A stretch of DNA of 64,000 nucleotides from Streptomyces fulvoviolaceus (GCF_000718165.1 NZ_JOEY01000029.1:62001-126000); one strand, 5' to 3'. Shown: positions 35,453 through 44,712, numbered from the stretch's first letter. The notes: a model not told the origin generated them from the sequence alone. Numbers and translations are program-made.

Positions 35453-37068
35453 GCGGGCGACGACGGCCGCGCAAGCAGACGCGCGCGGGTAAGCCCCGCA
35501 CCCTGCGGACGCGGCTCGTCGTCGCGTCCGTGGTGCTGATCGCGGTGGTCTGTGCGGTGATCGGCACCGTGACGACACTGGCGTTGCGGTCGCATCTGTA
35601 CGAGCAGCTGGAAGGCAAGCTGAACGAGGTCTCGGCGCGGGTGGCGCCACGCGACGACTTCAAGCAGCCGCCCGCCGCCGGGGCCGGTGGTGGAGACACC
35701 GACCAGAGCAGTGCGGCCAAGGACAAAGCGGCCACCCCTGCCACCTTCGTCACGGGCCCGGGGCCGGACGGCACGGTCGCGGCCAAGGTGGAGAAGGGCA
35801 AGATCACCGACGCCAAGCGCGGTGACAAGTCCAGCGACTACCAGATGACGGCCGTGGAGCTCACGGACGCCCAGCTCACGGTGCTCAACGACGTCCCCAA
35901 GGATCAGAAAGAGCACAGGGTCGAGCTCCCCGGCATCGGCAACTACCTCGTCCGGTATGCCACCAACGACACCTCCGCCTACTACGTCGCCATCCCCACC
36001 GCGGACGTCGACGCCACCATCGACACCCTGATCCTCGTCGAGGTCAGCGTCACCGCCGCCGGTCTCGGCGCCGCCGTCATCGCCGGCTACGTGCTGGTCG
36101 GCCTTGCCACCCGCCCCCTCCGCCGGGTCGCCGCCACGGCGACCCGCGTCTCCGAACTCCCCCTCCACACCGGCGAGGTCAACCTCAGCGAGCGGGTGCC
36201 CGAGTCCGAGACCGACCCGCACACCGAGGTCGGCCAGGTCGGCGCCGCGCTCAACCGCATGCTGGACCACGTCCACGGCGCCCTGCACTCCCGCCAGCAG
36301 AGCGAGATGCGGGTACGGCAGTTCGTCGCCGACGCCAGCCATGAACTCAGGACCCCCCTCGCCTCCATCCGGGGGTACGCCGAGCTCACCAGACGCGGCA
36401 GAGAGGACGTCGGCCCCGACACCCGGCACGCTCTCGGCCGTATCGAGTCCGAGGCGGGCCGGATGACGTTGCTCGTCGAGGACCTGCTGCTGCTCGCGCG
36501 TCTGGACGCCGGGCGGCCGCTGCAGTTCGAGCAGACCGACCTCATCCCGCTCGTCGTGGACACCATCAGCGACGCCCGCGCGGCCGGCATGGAGCACAAC
36601 TGGCGGCTCGACCTGCCCGACGAACCGGCCATCGTCTCCGGGGACGCGGCCCGGCTCCAGCAGGTGCTCATCAACCTGCTCGGCAACGCCCGCAAGCACA
36701 CCCCGCCCGGTACGACCGTCACCGCACGTGTACAGCGGCGCGGTCCCTGGATGTGCGTGGACGTCGAGGACAACGGCCAGGGCATCCCTGACGATTTGCT
36801 TCCGCACGTCTTCGAACGGTTCGCGCGCGGCGATTCCTCGCGCTCCCGTGCCTCCGGCTCGACGGGCCTCGGCCTGGCGATCGTTCAGGCCGTCGCGACC
36901 GCGCACGGCGGTGCCGTGACCGTCGACAGCGTTCCCGGACGCACGGTCTTTACCGTGCACTTGCCCGCTGTTGGCCCGCAGTTGCCCCACCCGGCCCCCG
37001 AAACGAATTGGCAATCGTACTCACAGGCACAGCACAGCGCTGCCATATGGGTGCAACAGGGCGCTTGA
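35449..37068 (+). CDS. Membrane sensor histidine kinase
   Basis: The 539-residue partner of the preceding regulator has two transmembrane helices (LVVASVVLIAVVCAVIGTV and a second before GLATRPLRRVA) flanking an extracellular sensor of about 150 residues rich in Lys, Asp and Ala. HAMP, HisKA with ADASHELRTPLASIRGY, and HATPase (INLLGNARKHTPPGT, VEDNGQGIP, GSTGLGLAIV) follow. All catalytic boxes are intact. The stimulus is unknown, but the downstream genes suggest the cell envelope. Confidence 0.93.
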   Translation: MSGRRRPRKQTRAGKPRTLRTRLVVASVVLIAVVCAVIGTVTTLALRSHLYEQLEGKLNEVSARVAPRDDFKQPPAAGAGGGDTDQSSAAKDKAATPATFVTGPGPDGTVAAKVEKGKITDAKRGDKSSDYQMTAVELTDAQLTVLNDVPKDQKEHRVELPGIGNYLVRYATNDTSAYYVAIPTADVDATIDTLILVEVSVTAAGLGAAVIAGYVLVGLATRPLRRVAATATRVSELPLHTGEVNLSERVPESETDPHTEVGQVGAALNRMLDHVHGALHSRQQSEMRVRQFVADASHELRTPLASIRGYAELTRRGREDVGPDTRHALGRIESEAGRMTLLVEDLLLLARLDAGRPLQFEQTDLIPLVVDTISDARAAGMEHNWRLDLPDEPAIVSGDAARLQQVLINLLGNARKHTPPGTTVTARVQRRGPWMCVDVEDNGQGIPDDLLPHVFERFARGDSSRSRASGSTGLGLAIVQAVATAHGGAVTVDSVPGRTVFTVHLPAVGPQLPHPAPETNWQSYSQAQHSAAIWVQQGA

Positions 37069-37082
37069 CCAGAGTCGATGTC

Positions 37083-38603
37083 ATGCGAACCGACCTTTCT
37101 CCCGGCAACTTGCCGGCGCGGGAGCACCTCCCGGCCGGAGACGCCGGTACGCCTGTCCTGGACGTAGTGATCCCCGTCTACAACGAGGAGAAGGACCTCC
37201 AGCCGTGTGTGCTGAGACTGCACGAGCACCTCAAGCGCACGTTCCCGTACGCGTTCCGCATCACGATCGCGGACAACGCGTCGACGGACACCACTCCCCT
37301 GGTGTCCCAGCGGCTGGAGGCGGAGATCCCCGAGGTGAAGGCCTTCCGGCTGGAGCAGAAGGGTCGCGGCCGGGCGCTGCGGACCGTCTGGTCCGCCTCG
37401 GACGCCCCGGTCCTCGCGTACATGGACGTCGACCTGTCCACCGACCTCAACGCGCTGCTGCCGCTGGTGGCGCCGCTGATCTCCGGTCACTCCGACCTGG
37501 CGATCGGTTCCCGGCTGGCCCGCAGCTCCCGCGTGGTGCGCGGGCCGAAGCGCGAGTTCATCAGCCGGGCCTACAACCTCATCCTGCGCGGCTCGCTGCA
37601 GGCCCGCTTCTCGGACGCGCAGTGCGGCTTCAAGGCGATCCGCCGTGACGTGGCCCAGGTGCTGCTGCCGATGGTCGAGGACACCGACTGGTTCTTCGAC
37701 ACCGAGATGCTGGTGATCGCCGAGCGCGCGGGGCTCCGTATCCACGAGGTGCCCGTCGACTGGGTCGACGACCCGGACTCCACCGTTCACATCGTGAAGA
37801 CCGCGACCGAGGACCTCAAGGGGGTGTGGCGCGTGGGCAAGGCCCTGGCCTCCGGTTCGCTGCCGCTGGACCGGATCACCCGTCCCTTCGGCGACGATCC
37901 GCGCGACCGCGAGATCAAGGACGTACCGAAGGGGCTGGCCCGCCAGCTCGTCGGCTTCTGTGTCGTCGGCGGTCTGTCCACCCTGTTCTACCTGGTGCTC
38001 TACAGCGCCTTCCGCGGCTTCTCCGGCGCGCAGATCGCCAACGCGCTCGCGCTGCTGGTCTCGGCGGTCGCCAACACGGCCGCCAACCGACGACTGACCT
38101 TCGGGGTGCGCGGCCGGGGCAGCGCCGTCAAGCACCAGGCGCAGGGCCTGGTCGTCTTCGGTATCGGCCTCGCGCTGACCAGCGGTTCGCTCGCCGCGCT
38201 GAACGCGGCCAGCAGCGACCCCGCGCACTCCACCGAACTGGCGGTGCTCATCGCCGCCAACCTCGCGGCGACGGTGCTGCGCTTCCTGCTCTTCCGGGCC
38301 TGGGTGTTCCCCGACCGGCGCGACGACCAGCCGTCGACCGTCGTCGCCGGCAACAACCTCTCGTCGCCCACCTACTCGACCAGGACACAGCAGCAGCACG
38401 GCAACCAGCCGCTGCCGCAGCGTCCGATGGTCAACCAGTACGCCACGGGGCCCGGTGCCTCGTACGAGACGACGCAGTTCGATTCGGCCCAGTTCGATAC
38501 GACCCAGTTCCGCGCCGGTGAAGCCGCGGACCGCACGTGGGCGGACGCCACCATGCAGCTGCAGCCGGTGCGCCCGACCGACACCGATCCGAGGGACTCC
38601 TGA
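37083..38603 (+). CDS. GT2 glycosyltransferase with C-terminal GtrA domain
   Basis: The 506-residue fusion has a DPM1-like GT2 domain (VVIPVYNEEKDLQP, AYMDVDLSTDL with the metal-binding Asp, GSRLARSSRVVRGPKREFISRAYN). A GtrA membrane domain of four helices follows (QLVGFCVVGGLSTLFYLVLY to LRFLLFRAWVF), then a Gln/Thr-rich cytoplasmic tail. It would charge polyprenyl phosphate with a sugar and help flip it. It starts 14 bp after the kinase and overlaps the GT39 gene by 1 bp. Confidence 0.9.
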   Translation: MRTDLSPGNLPAREHLPAGDAGTPVLDVVIPVYNEEKDLQPCVLRLHEHLKRTFPYAFRITIADNASTDTTPLVSQRLEAEIPEVKAFRLEQKGRGRALRTVWSASDAPVLAYMDVDLSTDLNALLPLVAPLISGHSDLAIGSRLARSSRVVRGPKREFISRAYNLILRGSLQARFSDAQCGFKAIRRDVAQVLLPMVEDTDWFFDTEMLVIAERAGLRIHEVPVDWVDDPDSTVHIVKTATEDLKGVWRVGKALASGSLPLDRITRPFGDDPRDREIKDVPKGLARQLVGFCVVGGLSTLFYLVLYSAFRGFSGAQIANALALLVSAVANTAANRRLTFGVRGRGSAVKHQAQGLVVFGIGLALTSGSLAALNAASSDPAHSTELAVLIAANLAATVLRFLLFRAWVFPDRRDDQPSTVVAGNNLSSPTYSTRTQQQHGNQPLPQRPMVNQYATGPGASYETTQFDSAQFDTTQFRAGEAADRTWADATMQLQPVRPTDTDPRDS

Positions 38604-40795
38604 TGACCACGCACTTCGATACGGCGGTACAGGAGCCCGTGACTCCGTCCGCTCCGTCCGCCCCGCCGGCCCCCGAGGCCGGTGAGCCCAAGCAGCCGTT
38701 CGTGCAGAGACTGTGGCGCGGCCGGCCCGAGGACCCCCGCTGGGTGCGCCCGGCGTTCTGGGGCATGCTCCTCGCCACCGCGGCGCTCTACTTCTACAAC
38801 CTGAGCGCCTCCGGCTACGCCAACTCCTTCTACTCGGCGGCCGTCCAGGCCGGCACCAAGAGCTGGAAGGCGATGTTCTTCGGCTCGCTGGACGCGGGCA
38901 ACGCCATCACCGTCGACAAGCCCTCGGCCTTCCTGTGGCCGATGGAGATCGCGGCCAGGATCTTCGGCCTGAACTCGTGGACGATCCTCGGCCCCGAGGT
39001 CCTCATGGGCGTCGGCACGGTCGCGGTCGTCTACGCCTCGGTGCGCCGCCGGTTCAGCCCCGGGGCCGGTCTGATCGCGGGCGCCGTGCTCGCGCTCACT
39101 CCCGTCGCGGCGCTGATGTTCCGGTTCAACAACCCGGACGCGATGCTGGCCCTGCTGATGGCGCTGGCCTGCTACTTCGTCGTCCGCGCCGTCGAGGACG
39201 GCAAGACGAAGTGGCTGGTGTACGCCGGTGTGGCGATCGGTTTCGCCTTCCTCGGCAAGACCCTGCAGGCCTTCCTGATCCTTCCGTCCCTGGCCATCGT
39301 GTACGCGGTCGTCGCCCCGGTGTCGCTGAAGAAGCGCTTCGGACAGCTGGCCGCGGGCACGCTCGCGCTGATCGTCTCCGGCGGCTGGTGGGTCGCGATC
39401 GTCGAGCTGTGGCCGGCGTCCTCCCGCCCCTACATCGGCGGTTCGCAGAACAACAGCTTCCTTGAGCTGACCTTCGGCTACAACGGTCTCGGCCGCCTCA
39501 ACGGCGAGGAGACCGGCAGCGTCGGCGGCGGCGGTGGCGGCACCGGCACCGGGCAGTGGGGCGAGACCGGCTGGGACCGGATGTTCAACTCCGAGATCGG
39601 CGCTCAGATCTCCTGGCTGCTGCCGGCCGCGCTGATCCTGCTGGTCGCGGGCCTGGTGGCGACGCGCAAGCTCAAGCGGACGTCGGTGACCCGCGGTTCG
39701 TTCCTTGTGTGGGGCGGCTCGCTGCTGATCACCTTGGTCGTCTTCAGCTACATGGCGGGCATCTTCCACCAGTACTACACGATCGCCCTCGCCCCCTACA
39801 TCGCGGCCGTGGTCGGCATGGGCGCGGACGTCCTGTGGAAGAAGCGCGGCGAGATGTGGGCCTCGCTCACCCTCGCGGCCTCCGTCGTCGCGGCCTCGGC
39901 CTGGGGATACGTCCTCCTCAACCGCACTCCCGACTACCTGCCCTGGCTGAAGTGGTTCGTCCTCGTCGGCGGCCTGACCGCCGCGTTCGGCCTGATCTTC
40001 GTGGCCAAGCTCGGCCGGCAGCTGGCGCTCGCCGCGGTGGGCCTGGGAATCGTGGCCTCCCTGGCCGGCCCGACGGCGTACACGCTGAGCACGGTGAACT
40101 CCGCGCACACCGGCTCCATTCCCACGGCGGGTCCGTCGGGCGCGAGCATGATGGGCGGCGGCGGTGGCCGGGGCGGCGGTCCCGGTGGCGGCATGGGCGG
40201 CGGTATGCCCGGCCAGAACCAGCAGAACGGCAACGGCAACACGCAGGGCCAGGGCCAGCAGGGCGGCGGCATGCCCGGCGGCACCGGCGGCACCGGCGGC
40301 TTCGGCGGCGGTATGCCGGGCCAGAACGGCAACACCCAGGGCAACGGAAACACCCAGGGCCAGAACCAGCAGGGCGGCATGGGTGAAGGCGGCGGCATGG
40401 GCGGCGGAGGCGGTGCCGGCGGTCTGCTCAACGGCGCCACCGTCACCGACGAGGCCAAGAAGCTGCTGGAGGCCGACGCCGACAAGTACACGTGGGCCGC
40501 GGCCGCGATCGGCGCCCAGAACGCCGCGAGCTACCAGCTCGCCACCGACGAGTCGGTCATGGCGATCGGCGGCTTCAACGGCACCGACCCGTCCCCGACG
40601 CTGGCGCAGTTCAAGGAGTACGTGGCGGACGGCAAGATCCACTACTTCATCTCCTCCGGCAGCAGCGGCGGCATGGGCGGCAGCAGCAGCGAGGGCACGT
40701 CCTCGCAGATCACCTCCTGGGTCGAGGCCAACTTCAAGAAGGTGACGGTCGGTTCGTCCACCTTCTACGACCTCACGCAGAAGGCGAGCAGCTGA
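38603..40795 (+). CDS. GT39/ArnT-like polyprenyl-sugar glycosyltransferase
   Basis: The 730-residue multi-pass protein starts with the family's NLSASGYANSFYSAAVQAG, and DAGNAITVDKPSAFLWPMEI in the first extracellular loop carries the conserved acidic residue of PMT/ArnT enzymes. It uses polyprenyl-phosphate sugars made by the upstream GT2 enzyme. The outer half has a Gly/Met/Gln/Asn-rich low-complexity stretch of about 95 residues (nt 40145-40430). A folded C-terminal domain (VTDEAKKLLEADADKYTW) with a Ser/Gly insertion follows. The start overlaps the GT2 stop (TGATG). Confidence 0.88.
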   Translation: MTTHFDTAVQEPVTPSAPSAPPAPEAGEPKQPFVQRLWRGRPEDPRWVRPAFWGMLLATAALYFYNLSASGYANSFYSAAVQAGTKSWKAMFFGSLDAGNAITVDKPSAFLWPMEIAARIFGLNSWTILGPEVLMGVGTVAVVYASVRRRFSPGAGLIAGAVLALTPVAALMFRFNNPDAMLALLMALACYFVVRAVEDGKTKWLVYAGVAIGFAFLGKTLQAFLILPSLAIVYAVVAPVSLKKRFGQLAAGTLALIVSGGWWVAIVELWPASSRPYIGGSQNNSFLELTFGYNGLGRLNGEETGSVGGGGGGTGTGQWGETGWDRMFNSEIGAQISWLLPAALILLVAGLVATRKLKRTSVTRGSFLVWGGSLLITLVVFSYMAGIFHQYYTIALAPYIAAVVGMGADVLWKKRGEMWASLTLAASVVAASAWGYVLLNRTPDYLPWLKWFVLVGGLTAAFGLIFVAKLGRQLALAAVGLGIVASLAGPTAYTLSTVNSAHTGSIPTAGPSGASMMGGGGGRGGGPGGGMGGGMPGQNQQNGNGNTQGQGQQGGGMPGGTGGTGGFGGGMPGQNGNTQGNGNTQGQNQQGGMGEGGGMGGGGGAGGLLNGATVTDEAKKLLEADADKYTWAAAAIGAQNAASYQLATDESVMAIGGFNGTDPSPTLAQFKEYVADGKIHYFISSGSSGGMGGSSSEGTSSQITSWVEANFKKVTVGSSTFYDLTQKASS

Positions 40796-40820
40796 CGTCG
40801 ACCGACGGTTGATCGACGGG

Positions 40821-40852
40821 GGAAGGGCGGCGACTTCGGTCGCCGCCCTTCT
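40821..40852 (+). terminator. Terminator of the two-component/glycosyltransferase operon
   Basis: A 13-14-bp stem (GAAGGGCGGCGAC with its complement) is capped by a TTCG tetraloop and followed by CTTCGTATCT, 25 bp after the GT39 stop. Confidence 0.88.
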
Positions 40853-40864
40853 TCGTATCTCTGT

Positions 40865-40898
40865 TGTACGCCGTATGGGAACTGTTCTACGGTGTACA
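40865..40898. promoter_or_regulatory. Operator overlapping the start region of the MFS pump
   Basis: TGTACGCCGTA and TACGGTGTACA form an 11-bp inverted repeat with one mismatch and a 12-nt spacer. It ends 2 nt before the ATG at 40901. It is well placed to block transcription by the TetR protein encoded downstream. Confidence 0.65.
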
Positions 40899-40900
40899 GC

Positions 40901-42382
40901 ATGTCCGCTCCCGCGCCCGTCACCGTTTCCCAAGGCCACCCCCAACGCTGGCTCATCCTCGGCGTCATCTGCCTCGCCCAGCTCACCGTGGTGCTCGACA
41001 ACACCGTCCTGAACGTCGCGATCCCCTCGCTCACGCGTGAACTGGGCGCGGCCACCTCGGACATCCAGTGGATGATCAACGCGTACTCACTGGTGCAGTC
41101 CGGACTGCTGCTCAGCGCGGGCAGCGCCGCCGACCGCTACGGCCGCAAGAAGATGCTGATAGCGGGCCTGACCCTGTTCGGTGCGGGCTCGCTGACGGCC
41201 GGACTGGCCGACAGCACGGGCCAGTTGATCGCCGCGCGGGCCGGCATGGGCGTCGGCGGCGCGCTGCTGCTGACGACCACGCTCGCCGTGGTGATGCAGA
41301 TCTTCGCGCCCGAGGAGCACGCCAAGGCGATCGGTATCTGGGCCGCGGTCAACGCGCTCGGGTTCGCGTGCGGCCCGCTGCTCGGCGGCTTCATGCTGGA
41401 CCACTTCTGGTGGGGCGCGATCTTCCTGATCAACCTGCCGGTCGCGGCGATCGGCCTGGTGGCCGCCATCACTCTGGTCCCCGAGTCCAAGAACCCGAGG
41501 GGCGACCGGCCCGACCTGCTCGGCGCCCTGCTGTCGACGATCGGCATGGCCTCCCTGGTGTTCGCGATCATTTCCGGGCCCGACCACGGCTGGACCTCGG
41601 GCCGGGTACTGGTGCCGGCGGCCGTCGCGGTCATGGTGCTGGCGGGGTTCGCGTACTGGGAGAGCCGGATTCCGTTCCCCATGCTCGACCTGCACTTCTT
41701 CAGGAACCAGCGGTTCACGGGAGCGATCGCGGGCGCGGTGCTGATCACCTTCGGGATGGGCGGGTCGCTCTTCCTGCTCACCCAGCACATGCAGTTCGTC
41801 CTCGGGTACGGCCCCTTGGAGGCGGGTGTGCGTACGGCGCCGCTCGCGCTCGCGATCGTGGCGCTGAACTTCTCCGGTCTGGCGGCGAAGGGAGCGGCCA
41901 AGCTGGGGAACCCGGCCGCCATAGGACTGGGCATGGCCCTGATGGCAGGCGGCTTGATATCCATCGCGATGTTCGCTTCCGGCGGTTACGCCGGGACGCT
42001 GCTGGGGCTGCTGCTCATCGGCGCGGGAGCGGCGATCGCCAACCCGGCGATGGCGCACGCGATCATGAGCTCGATTCCGCCGGAGAAGGCGGGGATCGGA
42101 GCGGGGATCAACGGGACGGTGGCGGAGTTCGGGCAGGGGCTGGGCGTTGCGGTGCTCGGCGCGGTGCTGAGCTCACGGTTCGCGGCGTTGATTCCGGTGG
42201 CGGCGGTGTCCCTGCCGGGGGCGTTGGCGGAGGCGGGGTCGGCGGAGGAGAAGGCGCGTATCACCGATGCGTACTCCTCCGGGCTGGAGACCAGTTTGTT
42301 GGTGGGGGCGGTGGCTGTGCTGCTGGGTGGGTTGGTCGCGGCGGCGTTGTTGCGGCGGGCGGAGAGGGCAGAATCCGCCTAG
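40901..42382 (+). CDS. DHA2-family MFS drug efflux transporter
   Basis: The 493-residue protein has 14 predicted helices, motif A in AADRYGRKKM and the DHA2 motif C region GGALLLTTTLAVVMQ/LGFACGPLLGGFML. The start LGVICLAQLTVVLDNTVLNVAIPSL is typical of EmrB/QacA-type antiporters exporting toxic compounds. The operator-like repeat directly before its ATG, and the following TetR gene, suggest substrate-induced expression. Confidence 0.92.
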   Translation: MSAPAPVTVSQGHPQRWLILGVICLAQLTVVLDNTVLNVAIPSLTRELGAATSDIQWMINAYSLVQSGLLLSAGSAADRYGRKKMLIAGLTLFGAGSLTAGLADSTGQLIAARAGMGVGGALLLTTTLAVVMQIFAPEEHAKAIGIWAAVNALGFACGPLLGGFMLDHFWWGAIFLINLPVAAIGLVAAITLVPESKNPRGDRPDLLGALLSTIGMASLVFAIISGPDHGWTSGRVLVPAAVAVMVLAGFAYWESRIPFPMLDLHFFRNQRFTGAIAGAVLITFGMGGSLFLLTQHMQFVLGYGPLEAGVRTAPLALAIVALNFSGLAAKGAAKLGNPAAIGLGMALMAGGLISIAMFASGGYAGTLLGLLLIGAGAAIANPAMAHAIMSSIPPEKAGIGAGINGTVAEFGQGLGVAVLGAVLSSRFAALIPVAAVSLPGALAEAGSAEEKARITDAYSSGLETSLLVGAVAVLLGGLVAAALLRRAERAESA

Positions 42383-42421
42383 GAGCTCGGGAGGTTCTGT
42401 CGTCTCGCGGCTGCAGGTTGG

Positions 42422-42488
42422 TCGTGGCTGGTCGCGCCCACGCGGCGGAGCCGCAGATGTCACAGCCCCGCGCCCCTGAAGGGGCGCC
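42422..42488. repeat. Dispersed intergenic repeat, copy 3 (inverted)
   Basis: CGTGGCTGGTCGCGCCCACG, then CGGCGGAGCCGCA and GATGTCACAGCCCCGCGCCC, is the reverse complement of the copy at 3533-3592, with nearly full identity over 60 bp. It lies between the MFS gene and its TetR regulator. Confidence 0.8.
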
Positions 42489-42527
42489 TAACATGACCGG
42501 AATTGAAAGGTTCTAGGAAGGTGCGCC

Positions 42528-43280
42528 ATGGGCGAGGCAGCCAAGCGGACCAGTGTCTGGCTGGAAGGCAAGGCGCGCCGGAGTGGCCGTAGTGGCGGGC
42601 AGCCGTCCGGGCTCGACCGGGACCGGATCACCGAGGTGACCGTGCGGCTGCTGGACGCCGAGGGACTGGCCAAGTTCTCCATGCGGCGCCTGGCAGCCGA
42701 GCTGAACGTCACCGCGATGTCCGTCTACTGGTACGTCGACACCAAGGACGACCTCCTCGAACTCGCCCTGGACGCGGCCTTCGGCGAACTACGCCTGCCC
42801 GACCCGGAGGCCGACGGTGAGGACTGGCGCGAGCAGCTGCGCATGCTGGCCACGGAGTACCGGTCCCTGCTGGTACGGCACCCCTGGCTGTCGCCCCTCG
42901 CGGGCACGTTCCTCAACATCGGCCCGAACTCGCTCGCCTTCTCCCGTGTCGTACAGCGGGTCATCCGGCGCACCGGGCTGCCGACCCGCGGCCTGACGGG
43001 GGCGATCTCGGCCGTCTTCCAGTTCGTGTACGGCTACGGCACGATCGAGGGCCACTTCTTCACCCGGGTCGCCGACACCGGTATGACACCGGACGACTAC
43101 TTCCGGCACGCCATGAGCACGGTGAACGAGTCCCCGACGACCGCCGAGGTCATCGAGGAGTCCAAGGAGCTCATGGCGGCCCGCGGCGGCGACACGGTCG
43201 AGGAAATGCTGAACCGGGACTTCACCTTCGCCCTGGACCTGCTGGTGGCGGGCATCGAGGCGATGGTGAAAAGGGGCTGA
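42528..43280 (+). CDS. TetR/AcrR-family regulator
   Basis: The 250-residue repressor has an N-terminal helix-turn-helix (DRITEVTVRLLDAEGLAKFSMRRLAAELNVTAMSVYWYVDTKDDLL) and a C-terminal ligand domain of the TetR_C type. GGAAGG lies before the ATG. It follows the MFS pump on the same strand and probably controls it through the inverted repeat at 40865-40898. Confidence 0.92.
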   Translation: MGEAAKRTSVWLEGKARRSGRSGGQPSGLDRDRITEVTVRLLDAEGLAKFSMRRLAAELNVTAMSVYWYVDTKDDLLELALDAAFGELRLPDPEADGEDWREQLRMLATEYRSLLVRHPWLSPLAGTFLNIGPNSLAFSRVVQRVIRRTGLPTRGLTGAISAVFQFVYGYGTIEGHFFTRVADTGMTPDDYFRHAMSTVNESPTTAEVIEESKELMAARGGDTVEEMLNRDFTFALDLLVAGIEAMVKRG

Positions 43281-43284
43281 ACTC

Positions 43285-43746
43285 TCAGGCGAGCCGTGCC
43301 GGAAAGCCTCCCGTCGCCACCGGACCCCACTTCTCCGGCGTGACCCGAATGATCGACTTGCCCTGCTTCATCATCGCCGTCCGGTACTCGTCCCAGTCCG
43401 GATGCTCCCCGGCGATGTTCCGGTAGTACTCCACGAGCGGCTCGACGGACTCGGGCGAGTCGATGACCTCCGCGGTGCCGTCCACCTGCACCCACGGCCC
43501 GTTCCAGTCGTCGCTCAGGACGATCAGGCTGACCCGCTCGTCCCGCTTCGCGTTCCGCGTCTTCGCCCGCTCGGGGTACGTCGAGACGACGATCCGCCCC
43601 GAGTCGTCGACCCCGCAGGTCAGCGGCGACCCCTGGGGGCTGCCGTCGGCCCGGCGGGTCAGCAGGATGGCGCGATGACGGGGTCGTACGAAGTCCAGCA
43701 ACTCGTCCAGTGATACGGCGGTGTTCTTCGCGATGTTCGGTGCCAT
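43285..43746 (-). CDS. PPOX-class F420-dependent oxidoreductase-like protein
   Basis: The 153-residue protein has a split beta-barrel of the pyridoxamine-phosphate-oxidase type: FVRPRHRAILLTRRADGSPQGSPLTCGVDDSGRIVVSTYPERAKTRN, then RVSLIVLSDDWNGPWVQVDGTAEV. Small actinobacterial members bind F420 or FMN. It ends convergently 4 bp from the TetR gene. Confidence 0.85.
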   Translation of the reverse strand: MAPNIAKNTAVSLDELLDFVRPRHRAILLTRRADGSPQGSPLTCGVDDSGRIVVSTYPERAKTRNAKRDERVSLIVLSDDWNGPWVQVDGTAEVIDSPESVEPLVEYYRNIAGEHPDWDEYRTAMMKQGKSIIRVTPEKWGPVATGGFPARLA

Positions 43747-43795
43747 GGGCGTCAGCCTAGGCGTCCGGGGTCGGCTCAGCCTGTCCCTGCCGTGC

Positions 43796-44620
43796 TTACG
43801 CCGCCGGCGGCAGCGACTCCCCCTGCACCGCCTGGATGTCCAGCTCGACCTTGAGGGTCGTACCGATGGCCGCGATGCCGGCCTGCACGACCTGGTTGTA
43901 GTTCATGGCGAAGTCCTCGCGCCGCAGCTGCGTGGTCGCGCGGAAGGCGGCCCGGGTCCCGCCCCAGGGGTCGGCGCCGGTGCCGAGGTAGGCCAGGTCC
44001 AGATCCACGGGCCGTACGACACCGTGCAGGCCCAGTTCGCCGTGCACCGTCCAGCGGTCCGTACCGGCGACCGTCAGGCCCGTCGAGCGGTAGGTGATCT
44101 CGGGGTACCGCTCGACGTCCAGGAAGTCCGCGGACTTCAGGTGGCCGTCCCGCATGGCGTTGCCCGTGTCGATGGAGGCGGCCCGGATCACCGCATCCAC
44201 CCGGGACTTGGTCACGTCGTCCGGCGCGACCTCGATCGAGGCGTCGAACTCGGTGAACCGGCCGTGCACGCTGGAGATCCCCAGGTGCTGGGCCACGGCG
44301 CCCACCGTGGAGTGCGCCGGATCGACGGTCCACGGCCCGGGCGGCGGCAGCTCGGCCCCGCCCTGCCGGGCCAGCGTGATCGTGCCGACCTCGGCCCGGC
44401 CGCTCGCCGTGACGATCGCGCCGGCGGCGGCGGGCGCGTACCCGACGGCGGTGACGATGACGGTGTACGCCCCCGGGGCCAGCGGCTCCGCGTCCCGCAC
44501 CGCCCCCTCGGCGTCCGCCTCGGCCCGCAGCACCTGCGAGCCGGTCATGTCGGTCACCGTGACGACCGCGTGCGACACGGCCCACCCGTCCCGCGTACGG
44601 ATCTTCGCGGTCAGTCCCAT
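43796..44620 (-). CDS. YceI-family protein with N-terminal carboxypeptidase-regulatory-like domain
   Basis: The 274-residue protein has an N-terminal beta-sandwich domain (VVTVTDMTGSQVLRAEADAEG...LAPGAYTVIVTAVGY, about 1-85). A YceI lipocalin-like domain follows (WTVDPAHSTVGAVAQHLGISSVHGRF, about 97-274), which in other bacteria binds polyisoprenoids. There is no signal peptide. The N-terminal domain is the same type as the three at the end of the efflux protein just upstream (44713-47232). GAGGAG lies 9 nt before the ATG. Confidence 0.88.
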   Translation of the reverse strand: MGLTAKIRTRDGWAVSHAVVTVTDMTGSQVLRAEADAEGAVRDAEPLAPGAYTVIVTAVGYAPAAAGAIVTASGRAEVGTITLARQGGAELPPPGPWTVDPAHSTVGAVAQHLGISSVHGRFTEFDASIEVAPDDVTKSRVDAVIRAASIDTGNAMRDGHLKSADFLDVERYPEITYRSTGLTVAGTDRWTVHGELGLHGVVRPVDLDLAYLGTGADPWGGTRAAFRATTQLRREDFAMNYNQVVQAGIAAIGTTLKVELDIQAVQGESLPPAA

Positions 44621-44643
44621 CTCACCAAACTCCTCTGAAGAAA

Positions 44644-44704
44644 CCGGCCCGTGGTGCAGGGCGCGCACCTCCGCTCAGGGCGCGCGCCCTGCACCACGGG
44701 CCGG
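44644..44704. terminator. Long GC hairpin between the MFS fusion and YceI genes
   Basis: Arms of 23 bp (44644-44666 and 44682-44704) are perfectly complementary around a 15-nt loop. It lies 8 bp after the MFS-fusion stop and 24 bp before the YceI start, both minus strand. It may end the upstream message or reduce read-through. Confidence 0.75.
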
Positions 44705-44712
44705 GGTTCGAA

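Noticed and set aside
38372..40945. An 857-codon minus-strand open frame opposite the GT2/GT39 genes
   Set aside because: Shadow of genes with strong domain evidence; no ribosome site or motif.
41068..42516. A plus-strand frame overlapping the MFS pump and running into the dispersed repeat (ending GAPNMTGIERF)
   Set aside because: Out of frame with the transporter. Its end only translates the repeat, which gives AGRAHAAEPQMSQPRAPEG in several places.
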